A stretch of DNA of 7,360 bases from Candidatus Cloacimonadota bacterium (GCA_003647765.1 QMNM01000064.1:1-7360); one strand, 5' to 3'. Numbered from the stretch's first letter, positions 1 to 5,951 are shown. Made by a program: numbers and translations. The notes: generated from the sequence alone by a model not told the origin.

Positions 1-1
1 G

Positions 2-310
2 GCAGTGTTAGGAACTCCTGCTATTCGTTGCAATGATTTTGTAGGAAGAATATCCTATCTTGAAGAACAAGAACATAAATATGGATTAACTTATGGTTTT
101 AAACCAAATCAATTTGATAATATGGTTAAAAAAATTACTGAATTATTAAACACTCCGAATCTAAAACAAGAGTGGCAAAAGCGTCGTCAAAAGATGCTTT
201 CTGAAAAAATAGATGTAACCGCCTTTATGGTTTGGTTTGTGGAGAATTATCCTGAAAGTGTAAAAATAATGAAAGAAAATCCTGATGAGACACAAAAGCA
301 ATTTTTATAA
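2..310 (+). CDS. DUF354 family glycosyltransferase-like protein, C-terminal fragment
   Basis: This frame is open from the left edge of the window to a TAA stop and yields 102 residues of a protein whose start lies upstream. The GTG at position 5 is an internal Val codon, not a start. The segment LGTPAIRCNDFVG followed by ISYLEEQEHKYGLTYGF matches, from memory, the C-terminal third of DUF354 proteins. These belong to the GT-B glycosyltransferase / UDP-GlcNAc 2-epimerase-like fold and occur in polysaccharide gene clusters. The tail is an amphipathic, Lys-rich helical stretch ending in FL. A nucleotide-sugar-dependent role in surface glycan synthesis is inferred from the family and from the deacetylase-like and sugar transferase genes downstream on the same strand. 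The donor-binding region is not in the window, so specificity cannot be judged. Confidence 0.8.
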   Translation, partial: AVLGTPAIRCNDFVGRISYLEEQEHKYGLTYGFKPNQFDNMVKKITELLNTPNLKQEWQKRRQKMLSEKIDVTAFMVWFVENYPESVKIMKENPDETQKQFL

Positions 311-443
311 CAAAAAAACCTTTCTGATTTTAGATGTTCGCATAAGTCCGCTTAGTTCGTATTAGTTTGCGTCTGCATAATTTGGTTTCACGAGGCAAGT
401 CCAGATTATCAATTAAGATTTAGATAAATAATACAAAAACTGT

Positions 444-1277
444 ATGGATTTCACTATTAAAACCTATAAATCATTACTTCAGATACTAATGGAGAAAAAA
501 TATCTTTTCCTTAGCTTTCAGGAATATATACAAAAAAAATATTCAATACAAAACAGTAATTTGTCATTTGTAATTCTTCGTCACGATGTTGACCGTTTGC
601 CTCAAAATGCTTTGAGAATGGCTCAATTAGAAGCACAAATGAATATTAAATCTACATACTTTTTCCGCGTAATTAATAAAACTTTCAAACCTAATATTAT
701 TAAAAAAATTGCTGAATTGGGACATGAAATTGGATATCATTATGAAAATTTAAGTACTGTTTCAAAACAGATTAAAAATAAAAAATATAAAACTAACCAT
801 AATAATAAGTATATAAATAAATTATTTGAGTACGCACTGGAAGATTTCAAAATGAAACTAAAAGAATTGAGAAAATTTTATCCAGTTAAAACAATCTCTA
901 TGCATGGTTCCCCTTTATCTAAATATGATAATAGGGACTTATGGAAAAAGTATGACTATAAAAACGAAGAGATTATCGGTGAACCTTATTTTGATGTTGA
1001 TTTTAATAATATTTTATATATAACTGATGCAAGTAGAGAATGGAATAATGAAAATATAAATAAAAGAGATAAAGTTAATAATAAATTTAAATTCACCTTT
1101 AATCATACGAATGATATTATTCTGGGATTAAGAAAAAATATTTTACCAGATAAAATTATGATAAATATTCATCCAGAATTCTGGGCTAATAATACAGTGG
1201 AGTGGTACAGAATATTTCTTTACAGAAAAATCAGAAATACAATAAAGAAAATATTCTTAAAATATACAAATAATTAA
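444..1277 (+). CDS. divergent polysaccharide deacetylase (NodB)-like protein
   Basis: The predicted protein has 277 residues, no signal peptide and no membrane segment, and is very rich in Lys, Asn and Ile. Order of motifs: RHDVD at residues 46-50 (the position of the NodB-fold TFDDG motif), STYFFR at 70-75, GHEIGYHYE at 93-101, MHGSP at 153-157, YITDASREW at 192-200 and IHPEFW at 242-247. These suggest a metal-dependent NodB-like hydrolase using Asp48/Asp50 and His99. The second His of the classical H-T-x-x-H metal motif is replaced by Leu103, so the metal site must differ; His154 is a possible substitute. Deacetylation of a surface sugar is inferred from neighbours, not shown. No Shine-Dalgarno site precedes ATG 444; a second ATG at 489 would remove 15 residues. 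The gap of 133 bp to the DUF354 gene holds no terminator, so one transcript is possible. Confidence 0.75.
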   Translation: MDFTIKTYKSLLQILMEKKYLFLSFQEYIQKKYSIQNSNLSFVILRHDVDRLPQNALRMAQLEAQMNIKSTYFFRVINKTFKPNIIKKIAELGHEIGYHYENLSTVSKQIKNKKYKTNHNNKYINKLFEYALEDFKMKLKELRKFYPVKTISMHGSPLSKYDNRDLWKKYDYKNEEIIGEPYFDVDFNNILYITDASREWNNENINKRDKVNNKFKFTFNHTNDIILGLRKNILPDKIMINIHPEFWANNTVEWYRIFLYRKIRNTIKKIFLKYTNN

Positions 1278-1310
1278 GTACATATCAACATTTCTTTGCA
1301 TATTTATTTT

Positions 1311-1432
1311 ACCACAGAGAAACAAAGGCATAGGGTCTTCAGATAAATTTCGTATGTTGCTCGTGATATTGGTACTATGGTTCCTCAGTTAGGGGTTTTC
1401 TATCTAACGGGGTGAATCCGTGACTCTGTGGT
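1311..1432. repeat. 122-bp element bounded by 9-bp inverted repeats ACCACAGAG / CTCTGTGGT
   Basis: ACCACAGAG at 1311-1319 is matched by its exact reverse complement at 1424-1432. Both copies sit just outside the flanking coding regions. The interior has no convincing ORF but contains a small potential hairpin, GTTAG at 1388-1392 with CTAAC at 1404-1408. I see no clear target-site duplication. The layout resembles a non-autonomous miniature element or a paired intergenic repeat. Only sequence-level evidence supports this, and copy number elsewhere is unknown. Confidence 0.45.
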
Positions 1433-1461
1433 TAATATTTGCAGTTTACCGTACTATGTTA

Positions 1462-1713
1462 ATGACAAAGCAAGAATACAAACAATTTAAATCAAAATAT
1501 GAATTCTTAGGTCAACTTGAAAAGGAAAGACAGAATACTGAATTCACAAACAAACAATCTATTAAAAGATTTTTAAATTTTCTGGATGAAATTTATACAT
1601 TGACATTAAATAATAAAAAAATACCTACCTTGTCAGCAAGCAAATTGAAAGCCAAAATATTGCTCAGAAAAATATTAAATAAACTTTCAGATGATGCATT
1701 TAACGAAATTTGA
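1462..1713 (+). CDS. small hypothetical protein, 83 aa, basic and helical
   Basis: I do not recognise this protein. From ATG 1462 it reads MTKQEYKQFKSKYEFLG onward, with a charged N-terminal half, KQSIKRFLNFLDEIYTL in the middle and a Lys/Leu-rich C-terminal half ending in SDDAFNEI. There is no signal peptide, Cys or membrane segment, and it is probably all-helical. The frame can be extended upstream to GTG 1420, but those extra 14 codons are read from the inverted-repeat arm at 1424-1432, so I place the start at 1462 (ATG 1456 is also possible). No Shine-Dalgarno site is visible for any of these. It lies 83 bp before the chosen start of the sugar transferase, on the same strand and inside the polysaccharide locus. 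That position suggests, but does not show, a link. It could be a regulator, an accessory protein or a non-functional frame. Confidence 0.45.
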   Translation: MTKQEYKQFKSKYEFLGQLEKERQNTEFTNKQSIKRFLNFLDEIYTLTLNNKKIPTLSASKLKAKILLRKILNKLSDDAFNEI

Positions 1714-1746
1714 AGAAACCTTACTTGTTATTGACACAATCACAAA

Positions 1747-1786
1747 TCCCGATGTATCCCCGAAAAGTCGGGGTTAAGAAACGGGA
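1747..1786 (+). repeat. nested inverted repeat / hairpin in the leader of the sugar transferase gene
   Basis: An inner perfect stem CCCCGA (1758-1763) / TCGGGG (1768-1773) closes a 4-base AAAG loop. An outer pair TCCCG (1747-1751) / CGGGA (1782-1786) encloses it. This GC-rich island stands out in an AT-rich background. It ends 10 bp before ATG 1797 and is not followed by a T run, so it is not a standard intrinsic terminator. It may be a dispersed intergenic repeat or an mRNA leader structure affecting translation of the downstream gene. Confidence 0.5.
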
Positions 1787-1796
1787 CAAAATATTT

Positions 1797-3353
1797 ATGA
1801 AAAGAAAATCTCTGCTTTATGTTATTATTGATATTATTATTGTAGCCATTTCTTTTCTTTTTATTGCCTGGTTAAAGCCAGCTACTAAAAAATTTATTCT
1901 ACCAACCTATTTACCATATATGGTTGGTTTTTTGTTTATATGGCTAATCATTTCTATTTTAAGTGATAAATACAATCCAAAATCAAAAGAAAAAGTTATA
2001 GATATAATCGCTTCTATAAGTATCTGTGATTTTACTATCTTAGCAATAATTTCTATATTAATAGCACTTCTTCACATAACTGGATACTCAAGAATGATAG
2101 TGTTTGGCACTTTAATTTTATCTTATGTTTTAGAATGCTTTAGCGGGTTTATATATTTTTATCATAGAAAAATAAGAAATAATAATGTAATGGTTGAACC
2201 CATTGATATTTCAGATAGTCGGATACAAATTCCTGATATTTTCCCAGAAGAGCAACCAGAAGAATTGTTACACTCCAAAATTGAAAATATTGAAGATAGT
2301 ATATACCCACATTTAAAAAACAGATATTTATCAAAATATCCTGAATTATTAGAATTTATTGAAAATAGATTAGAATTAGAAAAAATTCATAAAGATAGAT
2401 CCTTAATACTATATACACACACACTTTATAATATTGAAAATATTGAACCTGCCTCACAAAAACTTTTTATAAATCTTCATAAGGTAAATGATATAAGAAG
2501 AATTAATAAATACTTTATTAAAGTTAATAAAAATCTGAAATTTGGTGGATATTTTATTGGTTGTGGTGAAACATTAAAAGAGAGAAAAAATAAATTTTTT
2601 ACAAGATATTCAAAGCTAATTGCCATTTTTTTCTATTTTGCTGATTTTATATATAAAAGGATATTTCCAAAGCTTCCAATAACTAAAGAGATTGTCTTTG
2701 CTATTACAAAAGGTGAAAATAGAGCGATTTCTAAATGTGAAATTTTAGGGAGATTATATTTTTGTGGCTTTGAACTTGTTGATTTAAAAGAGCTTTATGG
2801 AAAACTATATTTTATTGTAAAGAAAAAAAGAAAACCTATTGAAAATGCAGAACCTTCTTATGGGCCTATTTTCAAAATGAAAAGAGTTGGAAAAGATGGT
2901 AAGATGATCTATACATATAAATTACGAACAATGCATCCTTATGCTGAATATTTACAAAAACATATTCATGACAAATATAATTTAGCCAATAGTGGGAAAT
3001 TTAAATATGATTTTCGTATTACAGGTTGGGGAAAGTGGTTCAGACGCTTATTTATTGACGAACTGCCAATGCTAATAAATTGGTTTCATGGTGAATTAAA
3101 TTTAGTGGGCGTTAGACCTCTGAGTCAGGATTTTTTTAATAGATACCCTGATGATTTAAAAAAAGAAAGGGTAAAATATAAACCTGGACTGATTCCTCCA
3201 TATTATGCTGATTTACCGAATTCAATAGAAGAGGTATGGGAGTCCGAACGAAAATATCTCGCAAAATATAAACAGCATGCTTTACTTACACAGATTAGAT
3301 ATTTCTGGAAAGCTTTGGTTAATATTATTTTCAAAAATGCAAGAAGTGGATAA
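1797..3353 (+). CDS. membrane sugar (phosphoglycosyl) transferase with inserted methyltransferase-like domain
   Basis: The protein has 518 residues. Residues ~5-26, 36-57, 70-93 and 97-120 are hydrophobic and form four probable membrane helices. A soluble linker with DIFPEEQPEELL follows at ~147-158. Residues ~200-345 resemble the second half of a Rossmann methyltransferase (LFINLHKV at 223-230, NLKFGGYFIGCGET at 246-259), with no glycine-rich SAM loop. The bacterial sugar transferase core follows: GPIFKMKRVGKDGK (356-369), KLRTM (375-379), catalytic Asp-Glu in IDELPML (420-426), LVGVRP (436-441) and KPGL (462-465). By family it transfers a sugar phosphate from a nucleotide sugar to undecaprenyl phosphate at the inner membrane, starting glycan assembly. 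The frame opens at TTG 1710, but those 29 extra codons cross the GC-rich hairpin; ATG 1797 directly precedes the first membrane helix. The substrate sugar is unknown. Confidence 0.85.
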   Translation: MKRKSLLYVIIDIIIVAISFLFIAWLKPATKKFILPTYLPYMVGFLFIWLIISILSDKYNPKSKEKVIDIIASISICDFTILAIISILIALLHITGYSRMIVFGTLILSYVLECFSGFIYFYHRKIRNNNVMVEPIDISDSRIQIPDIFPEEQPEELLHSKIENIEDSIYPHLKNRYLSKYPELLEFIENRLELEKIHKDRSLILYTHTLYNIENIEPASQKLFINLHKVNDIRRINKYFIKVNKNLKFGGYFIGCGETLKERKNKFFTRYSKLIAIFFYFADFIYKRIFPKLPITKEIVFAITKGENRAISKCEILGRLYFCGFELVDLKELYGKLYFIVKKKRKPIENAEPSYGPIFKMKRVGKDGKMIYTYKLRTMHPYAEYLQKHIHDKYNLANSGKFKYDFRITGWGKWFRRLFIDELPMLINWFHGELNLVGVRPLSQDFFNRYPDDLKKERVKYKPGLIPPYYADLPNSIEEVWESERKYLAKYKQHALLTQIRYFWKALVNIIFKNARSG

Positions 3354-3385
3354 ATTTACTAAAAACCAGATTGCATTTTTACAAA

Positions 3386-3408
3386 TAAGCCACGAAATAA
3401 CATAAAAC
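3386..3408 (+). repeat. degenerate copy of the GCCACGAA-type dispersed repeat
   Basis: TAAGCCACGAAATAACATAA and the following bases resemble the start of the better conserved copies at 4335 and 4424, which read TTAGCCACGAA then an ACAC-rich stretch. The similarity is good over the first 11 bases and fades afterwards. It starts 32 bp after the sugar transferase stop, and an inverse copy lies at 3518-3539. Confidence 0.4.
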
Positions 3409-3425
3409 AATACAAAAAAGGAATT

Positions 3426-3455
3426 ATGTTAAAAAGAATATTATGGAATTACTGA
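3426..3455 (+). other. possible 9-codon micro-ORF with a Shine-Dalgarno-like site
   Basis: AAGGAA at 3418-3423 precedes ATG 3426 by two bases, which is closer than ideal. It is followed by codons for MLKRILWNY and a TGA at 3453-3455. A weak hairpin ATTAC (3448-3452) / GTAAT (3456-3460) spans the stop codon, and the terminator-like hairpin at 3484 follows. This could be a leader peptide ahead of the sirtuin gene or a gene remnant. It is short enough to be chance. Confidence 0.15.
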
Positions 3456-3483
3456 GTAATATTTCGTCATCATATCTTGAAGA

Positions 3484-3511
3484 ATCAGATTAATAATCTG
3501 ATATATTTTTT
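3484..3511 (+). terminator. AT-rich intrinsic terminator-like hairpin after the polysaccharide locus
   Basis: ATCAGATT (3484-3491) pairs perfectly with AATCTGAT (3495-3502) around a 3-base AAT loop, and six T residues follow at 3506-3511. It lies 130 bp after the sugar transferase stop and 31 bp before the sirtuin start. It most simply ends the upstream transcript. The stem is AT-rich and therefore weak. It could instead act as an attenuator in the sirtuin leader. Confidence 0.5.
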
Positions 3512-3517
3512 GTGAAT

Positions 3518-3539
3518 TTTCGTGTGTTTTTGTGGCTAA
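3518..3539 (-). repeat. inverse copy of the dispersed repeat, abutting the sirtuin start
   Basis: Read on the minus strand, these 22 bp begin TTAGCCACAAAAACACAC and are identical over their full length to 5952-5973 on the plus strand. The copy ends three bases before ATG 3543 and supplies the in-frame TAA (3537-3539) just upstream of that start. Confidence 0.75.
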
Positions 3540-3542
3540 AAA

Positions 3543-4274
3543 ATGGCGAACTTATCCGCTGTGTTTATGAATATTACAAAAGAAAGTAAAATAGTAGTTT
3601 TGACAGGTGCAGGCATAAGTGCTGAGTCAGGTATAAAGACCTTTCGTGATGCTGGTGGACTATGGGAAAATTATAATGTAGAAGATGTAGCAACTCCACA
3701 GGCATTTGACAGCAATCCTATACTTGTGTGGAATTTCTATAAAGAACGATACAAACAGAGTAAAACCGTGTCTCCAAATCCAGCTCATTATGCTTTGGTA
3801 GAACTGGAAGATTATTTAAAAGACAATTTTTTCCTGATTACCCAGAATGTTGATGGATTGCATAATGTTGCTGGAACCAAAAGAATTATAGAGATGCACG
3901 GCAATCTTACAGAATGTTTCTGTATAAATTGTAATGCTAAATACAAATTGGAAAAGATAAATCTGGCACAGGATATTCCCATTTGTCCCAAATGCAATGG
4001 TTATTTAAGGCCAAATGTAGTTTGGTTTGGTGAAATGCCATATCATCTCAATAAAATAGATACTCTTGTTAGTCAATGTAATTATTTTATTGTAGTTGGC
4101 ACAAGTGGTATTGTTTATCCAGCAGCAGGACTATTACAATTGGCAAAATATAGTGGTGCAAAGACCATTGGCATCAATCTTGAAAAACCAGCAAATATCT
4201 ATTCTATTGATTACTTTTATCAAGGCAAAGCAGGTGAGATTCTTCCAAAATTAGTAAAACAATGGATTATATAA
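3543..4274 (+). CDS. cobB: NAD-dependent protein deacylase, sirtuin (Sir2/CobB type)
   Basis: This is a 243-residue sirtuin of normal bacterial length. It would remove acyl groups from protein lysines using NAD+ in the cytoplasm, releasing nicotinamide and O-acyl-ADP-ribose. Visible motifs are GAGISAESGIKTFR at 22-35 (NAD binding), TQNVDGLH at 100-107, catalytic His119 in MHGNL, zinc ligands Cys127/Cys130 and Cys148/Cys151, VVWFGEMP at 159-166, GTSGIVYPAAG at 186-196 and INLE at 211-214. Tyr66-x-x-Arg69 matches the Y-x-x-R signature of class III (SIRT5/CobB-like) enzymes, suggesting succinyl- or malonyl-lysine activity as well as acetyl. ATG 3543 is the first start after an in-frame TAA and keeps the first family helix (residues ~4-15); ATG 3567 would shorten it. 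No Shine-Dalgarno site is seen. It is probably transcribed alone or with the DUF1015 gene. Confidence 0.93.
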   Translation: MANLSAVFMNITKESKIVVLTGAGISAESGIKTFRDAGGLWENYNVEDVATPQAFDSNPILVWNFYKERYKQSKTVSPNPAHYALVELEDYLKDNFFLITQNVDGLHNVAGTKRIIEMHGNLTECFCINCNAKYKLEKINLAQDIPICPKCNGYLRPNVVWFGEMPYHLNKIDTLVSQCNYFIVVGTSGIVYPAAGLLQLAKYSGAKTIGINLEKPANIYSIDYFYQGKAGEILPKLVKQWII

Positions 4275-4324
4275 GTGCTTTGAAAATTCATAAAAATATC
4301 CTTATCATAAATGAGAATTATTTG

Positions 4325-4502
4325 TGTTTTCTTGTTAGCCACGAAAAACACGAAAGGACACGAATAAATTTATAACAAAGCATTTCTATTTGACAGAATC
4401 AACGTTCCACTCTTGTTTTCTTGTTAGCCACGAAGAACACAAAAGGACACGAATAAATTTATAACAAAATATTCCTATTTGACAGCATTAGCGTTCTCTT
4501 CT
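4325..4502 (+). repeat. 89-bp tandem duplication carrying the GCCACGAA-type repeat
   Basis: Two head-to-tail units, 4325-4413 and 4414-4502, align without gaps; I count about 11 differences in 89 bases. Each unit begins TGTTTTCTTGTTAGCCACGA, continues through GGACACGAATAAATTTATAA and ends with a TTGACAG...CGTTC segment. Each contains the 10-bp palindrome ATAAATTTAT (first at 4364-4373). The TTAGCCAC core starts at 4335 and 4424. The divergence shows the duplication is not brand new. Confidence 0.85.
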
Positions 4503-4587
4503 CGTCTTCTTGTCTTCTTGAACTTTTGTAGTTTGTTTAAATCCAAACTCAGAATATTACAAAATTTGATGAATAAACCCAAATACG

Positions 4588-4595
4588 AAGGAGTG
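4588..4595 (+). promoter_or_regulatory. strong Shine-Dalgarno site of the DUF1015 gene
   Basis: AAGGAGTG is centred at a standard distance, with GGAG (4590-4593) ending 7 bases before ATG 4601. It fixes the start of this gene. No other full-length gene in the window has a comparable site. Confidence 0.85.
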
Positions 4596-4600
4596 ATAAA

Positions 4601-5869
4601 ATGGCAAATATTAGACCATTTCCCGGATTACGACCTAAAAAGGAATATGTAAAACAAGTGTCATCACCACCTTATGATGTATTGAATTCAGATGAAGCAA
4701 GAGAATTAGTAAAACATAACCCCAAGAGCTTCTTACATATTGTAAAGCCAGAAGTAGATTTAGAACCGAGTGTTAGTTTATATGATGAAAGAGTTTATCA
4801 AAAAGGTGCAGAAAATTTGAAAAAATGGATAGATGAAGGCATTATGATTCAGGACAATAAGCCCTGTTTTTATATTTATAAGCAAATAATGGGAAATCAT
4901 CAGCAAATTGGTCTTGTGGCTTGTGCTTCTGTTGACGATTATAATTCAGGTAAAATTAAAATTCACGAACATACTCGCAAAATTAAAGAACAAGATAGAA
5001 CAAAACATGTGTATATGCTTAATGCTAATACAGGACCTGTTTTCCTTACTTACATTGCTAAAAATGAAATTGATGAACTTGTTGATAATATAGTATGTCG
5101 TGAACCACTATATGATTTTGTGAGTGAGGATAATGTTAGACATACATTCTGGCAAGTTGATAATGATGAAGATATAAATAATATTGTAGATGAATTTGCA
5201 AAAGTTGATTACTTATATGTTGCTGATGGTCATCATCGTTCAAAGGCTAGCGCACTTGTCCGTGAAATAAAGATGAAGGAGAATCCCAATCATACTGGAA
5301 ATGAAGAGTATAATTATTTTTTATCCGTGATTTTTCCACATAATCAAATGTATATTATGGATTACAATCGGGTTGTGAAGGACTTGAATGGAATGACAAA
5401 AGAGGAATTTCTGAAAGAGGTCTCTGAACAGTTTGATATAAATTTTCTTGGAAAATGTGGTAATTCTGCCGAAGATAAAATAATTTATAGACCAAAGTCA
5501 AAACATCAATTTGGTATGTATCTTGATAATGATTGCTACATACTTATACCAAAGCCTGGCTCTTTTGATAAGAATGATCCTGTGAAATCGTTAGATGTTA
5601 GCATAATGCAGGAAAATTTATTAGACCATATATTAGGTATAAAAAATCCAAGAGAAGACAATAGAATTGACTTTGTTGGTGGAATTCGTGGTCTGAGAGA
5701 ACTTGAAAAATTAGTTGATACTGGTCAATACAGGGTTGCTTTTGCAATGTATCCCACTTCAATTGAGGATTTAATGCGAGTAGCTGATGCGAATAGAGTT
5801 ATGCCGCCAAAATCTACATGGTTTGAACCAAAATTGCGCAGTGGAATTATTGTGCATCTATTAGATTAG
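4601..5869 (+). CDS. DUF1015 family protein
   Basis: The protein has 422 residues, the usual full length for this family, and is soluble with no signal peptide. Family landmarks in order: IRPFPGLRP at 4-12, VSSPPYDV at 20-27, FLHIVKPE at 44-51, HEHTRKIKEQDR at 122-133, VADGHHRSKA at 207-216, LDVSIMQENLLDHILGI at 331-347, and the C-terminal MPPKSTWFEPKLRSGIIVH at 401-419. The biochemical role is not established to my knowledge. DUF1015 genes are often found beside serA/serC in other bacteria, and DGHHR resembles the DGxHR motif of ParB/Srx-fold free-serine kinases, so a serine-metabolism role is a reasonable inference. Neither serA nor serC is in this window. The start is secured by the AAGGAG site, and a strong hairpin follows the stop by 28 bp. 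It lies 326 bp after the sirtuin gene, on the same strand. Confidence 0.93.
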   Translation: MANIRPFPGLRPKKEYVKQVSSPPYDVLNSDEARELVKHNPKSFLHIVKPEVDLEPSVSLYDERVYQKGAENLKKWIDEGIMIQDNKPCFYIYKQIMGNHQQIGLVACASVDDYNSGKIKIHEHTRKIKEQDRTKHVYMLNANTGPVFLTYIAKNEIDELVDNIVCREPLYDFVSEDNVRHTFWQVDNDEDINNIVDEFAKVDYLYVADGHHRSKASALVREIKMKENPNHTGNEEYNYFLSVIFPHNQMYIMDYNRVVKDLNGMTKEEFLKEVSEQFDINFLGKCGNSAEDKIIYRPKSKHQFGMYLDNDCYILIPKPGSFDKNDPVKSLDVSIMQENLLDHILGIKNPREDNRIDFVGGIRGLRELEKLVDTGQYRVAFAMYPTSIEDLMRVADANRVMPPKSTWFEPKLRSGIIVHLLD

Positions 5870-5897
5870 TGTTATTCAACCATCAACCATTAAGAGA

Positions 5898-5935
5898 AAA
5901 ATCCCAGGTCCAGATACACTTGAACCTGGGATTTT
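5898..5935. terminator. bidirectional intrinsic terminator between convergent genes
   Basis: AAAATCCCAGGT (5898-5909) and ACCTGGGATTTT (5924-5935) form a perfect 12-bp inverted repeat with a 14-base loop. The T run on the right serves the plus-strand DUF1015 gene, and the A run on the left (from 5897) serves transcripts from the minus-strand surface protein gene, whose stop lies about 72 bp away. Confidence 0.9.
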
Positions 5936-5951
5936 ATTATTTGGGTGAAGA

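Larger units (their letters stand above)
4275..4600 (+). other. 326-bp intergenic region, repeat-rich, no gene
   Basis: I see no credible gene here. The region holds the 89-bp tandem duplication (4325-4502), a pyrimidine-rich stretch with TCTTCTTG repeated at about 4505-4520, and a small hairpin AGTTTG (4530-4535) / CAAACT (4544-4549). The Shine-Dalgarno site of the DUF1015 gene lies at the end. No strong promoter could be fixed by eye. Confidence 0.7.

Noticed and set aside
1420-1461. GTG-initiated N-terminal extension of the small orphan protein
   Set aside because: The extra codons are read out of the inverted-repeat arm CTCTGTGGT and no ribosome site precedes the GTG; ATG 1462 is simpler.
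1710-1796. TTG-initiated extension of the sugar transferase overlapping the upstream stop codon
   Set aside because: The 29 added codons cross the GC-rich hairpin and add a basic, repeat-derived stretch before the membrane helix that normally begins such proteins.
2149-2334. Minus-strand open frame inside the sugar transferase gene
   Set aside because: It lies antisense within a well-supported gene, with no family resemblance or start signal.
3812-3997. Minus-strand open frame inside the sirtuin gene
   Set aside because: It is an antisense shadow across the conserved catalytic and zinc-binding region.
4390-4484. Promoters based on TTGACA at 4390-4395 and 4479-4484
   Set aside because: Neither hexamer has a TATAAT-like box at the expected 16-18 bp spacing, and both belong to the duplicated unit.
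4325-4502. CRISPR array or integron attC sites
   Set aside because: There are only two adjacent, divergent 89-bp units, without regular spacers, integrase or the core-site layout of attC.
4908-5093. Plus-strand open frame in another phase of the DUF1015 gene
   Set aside because: Its low-complexity Leu/Ile-rich translation overlaps conserved DUF1015 motifs.
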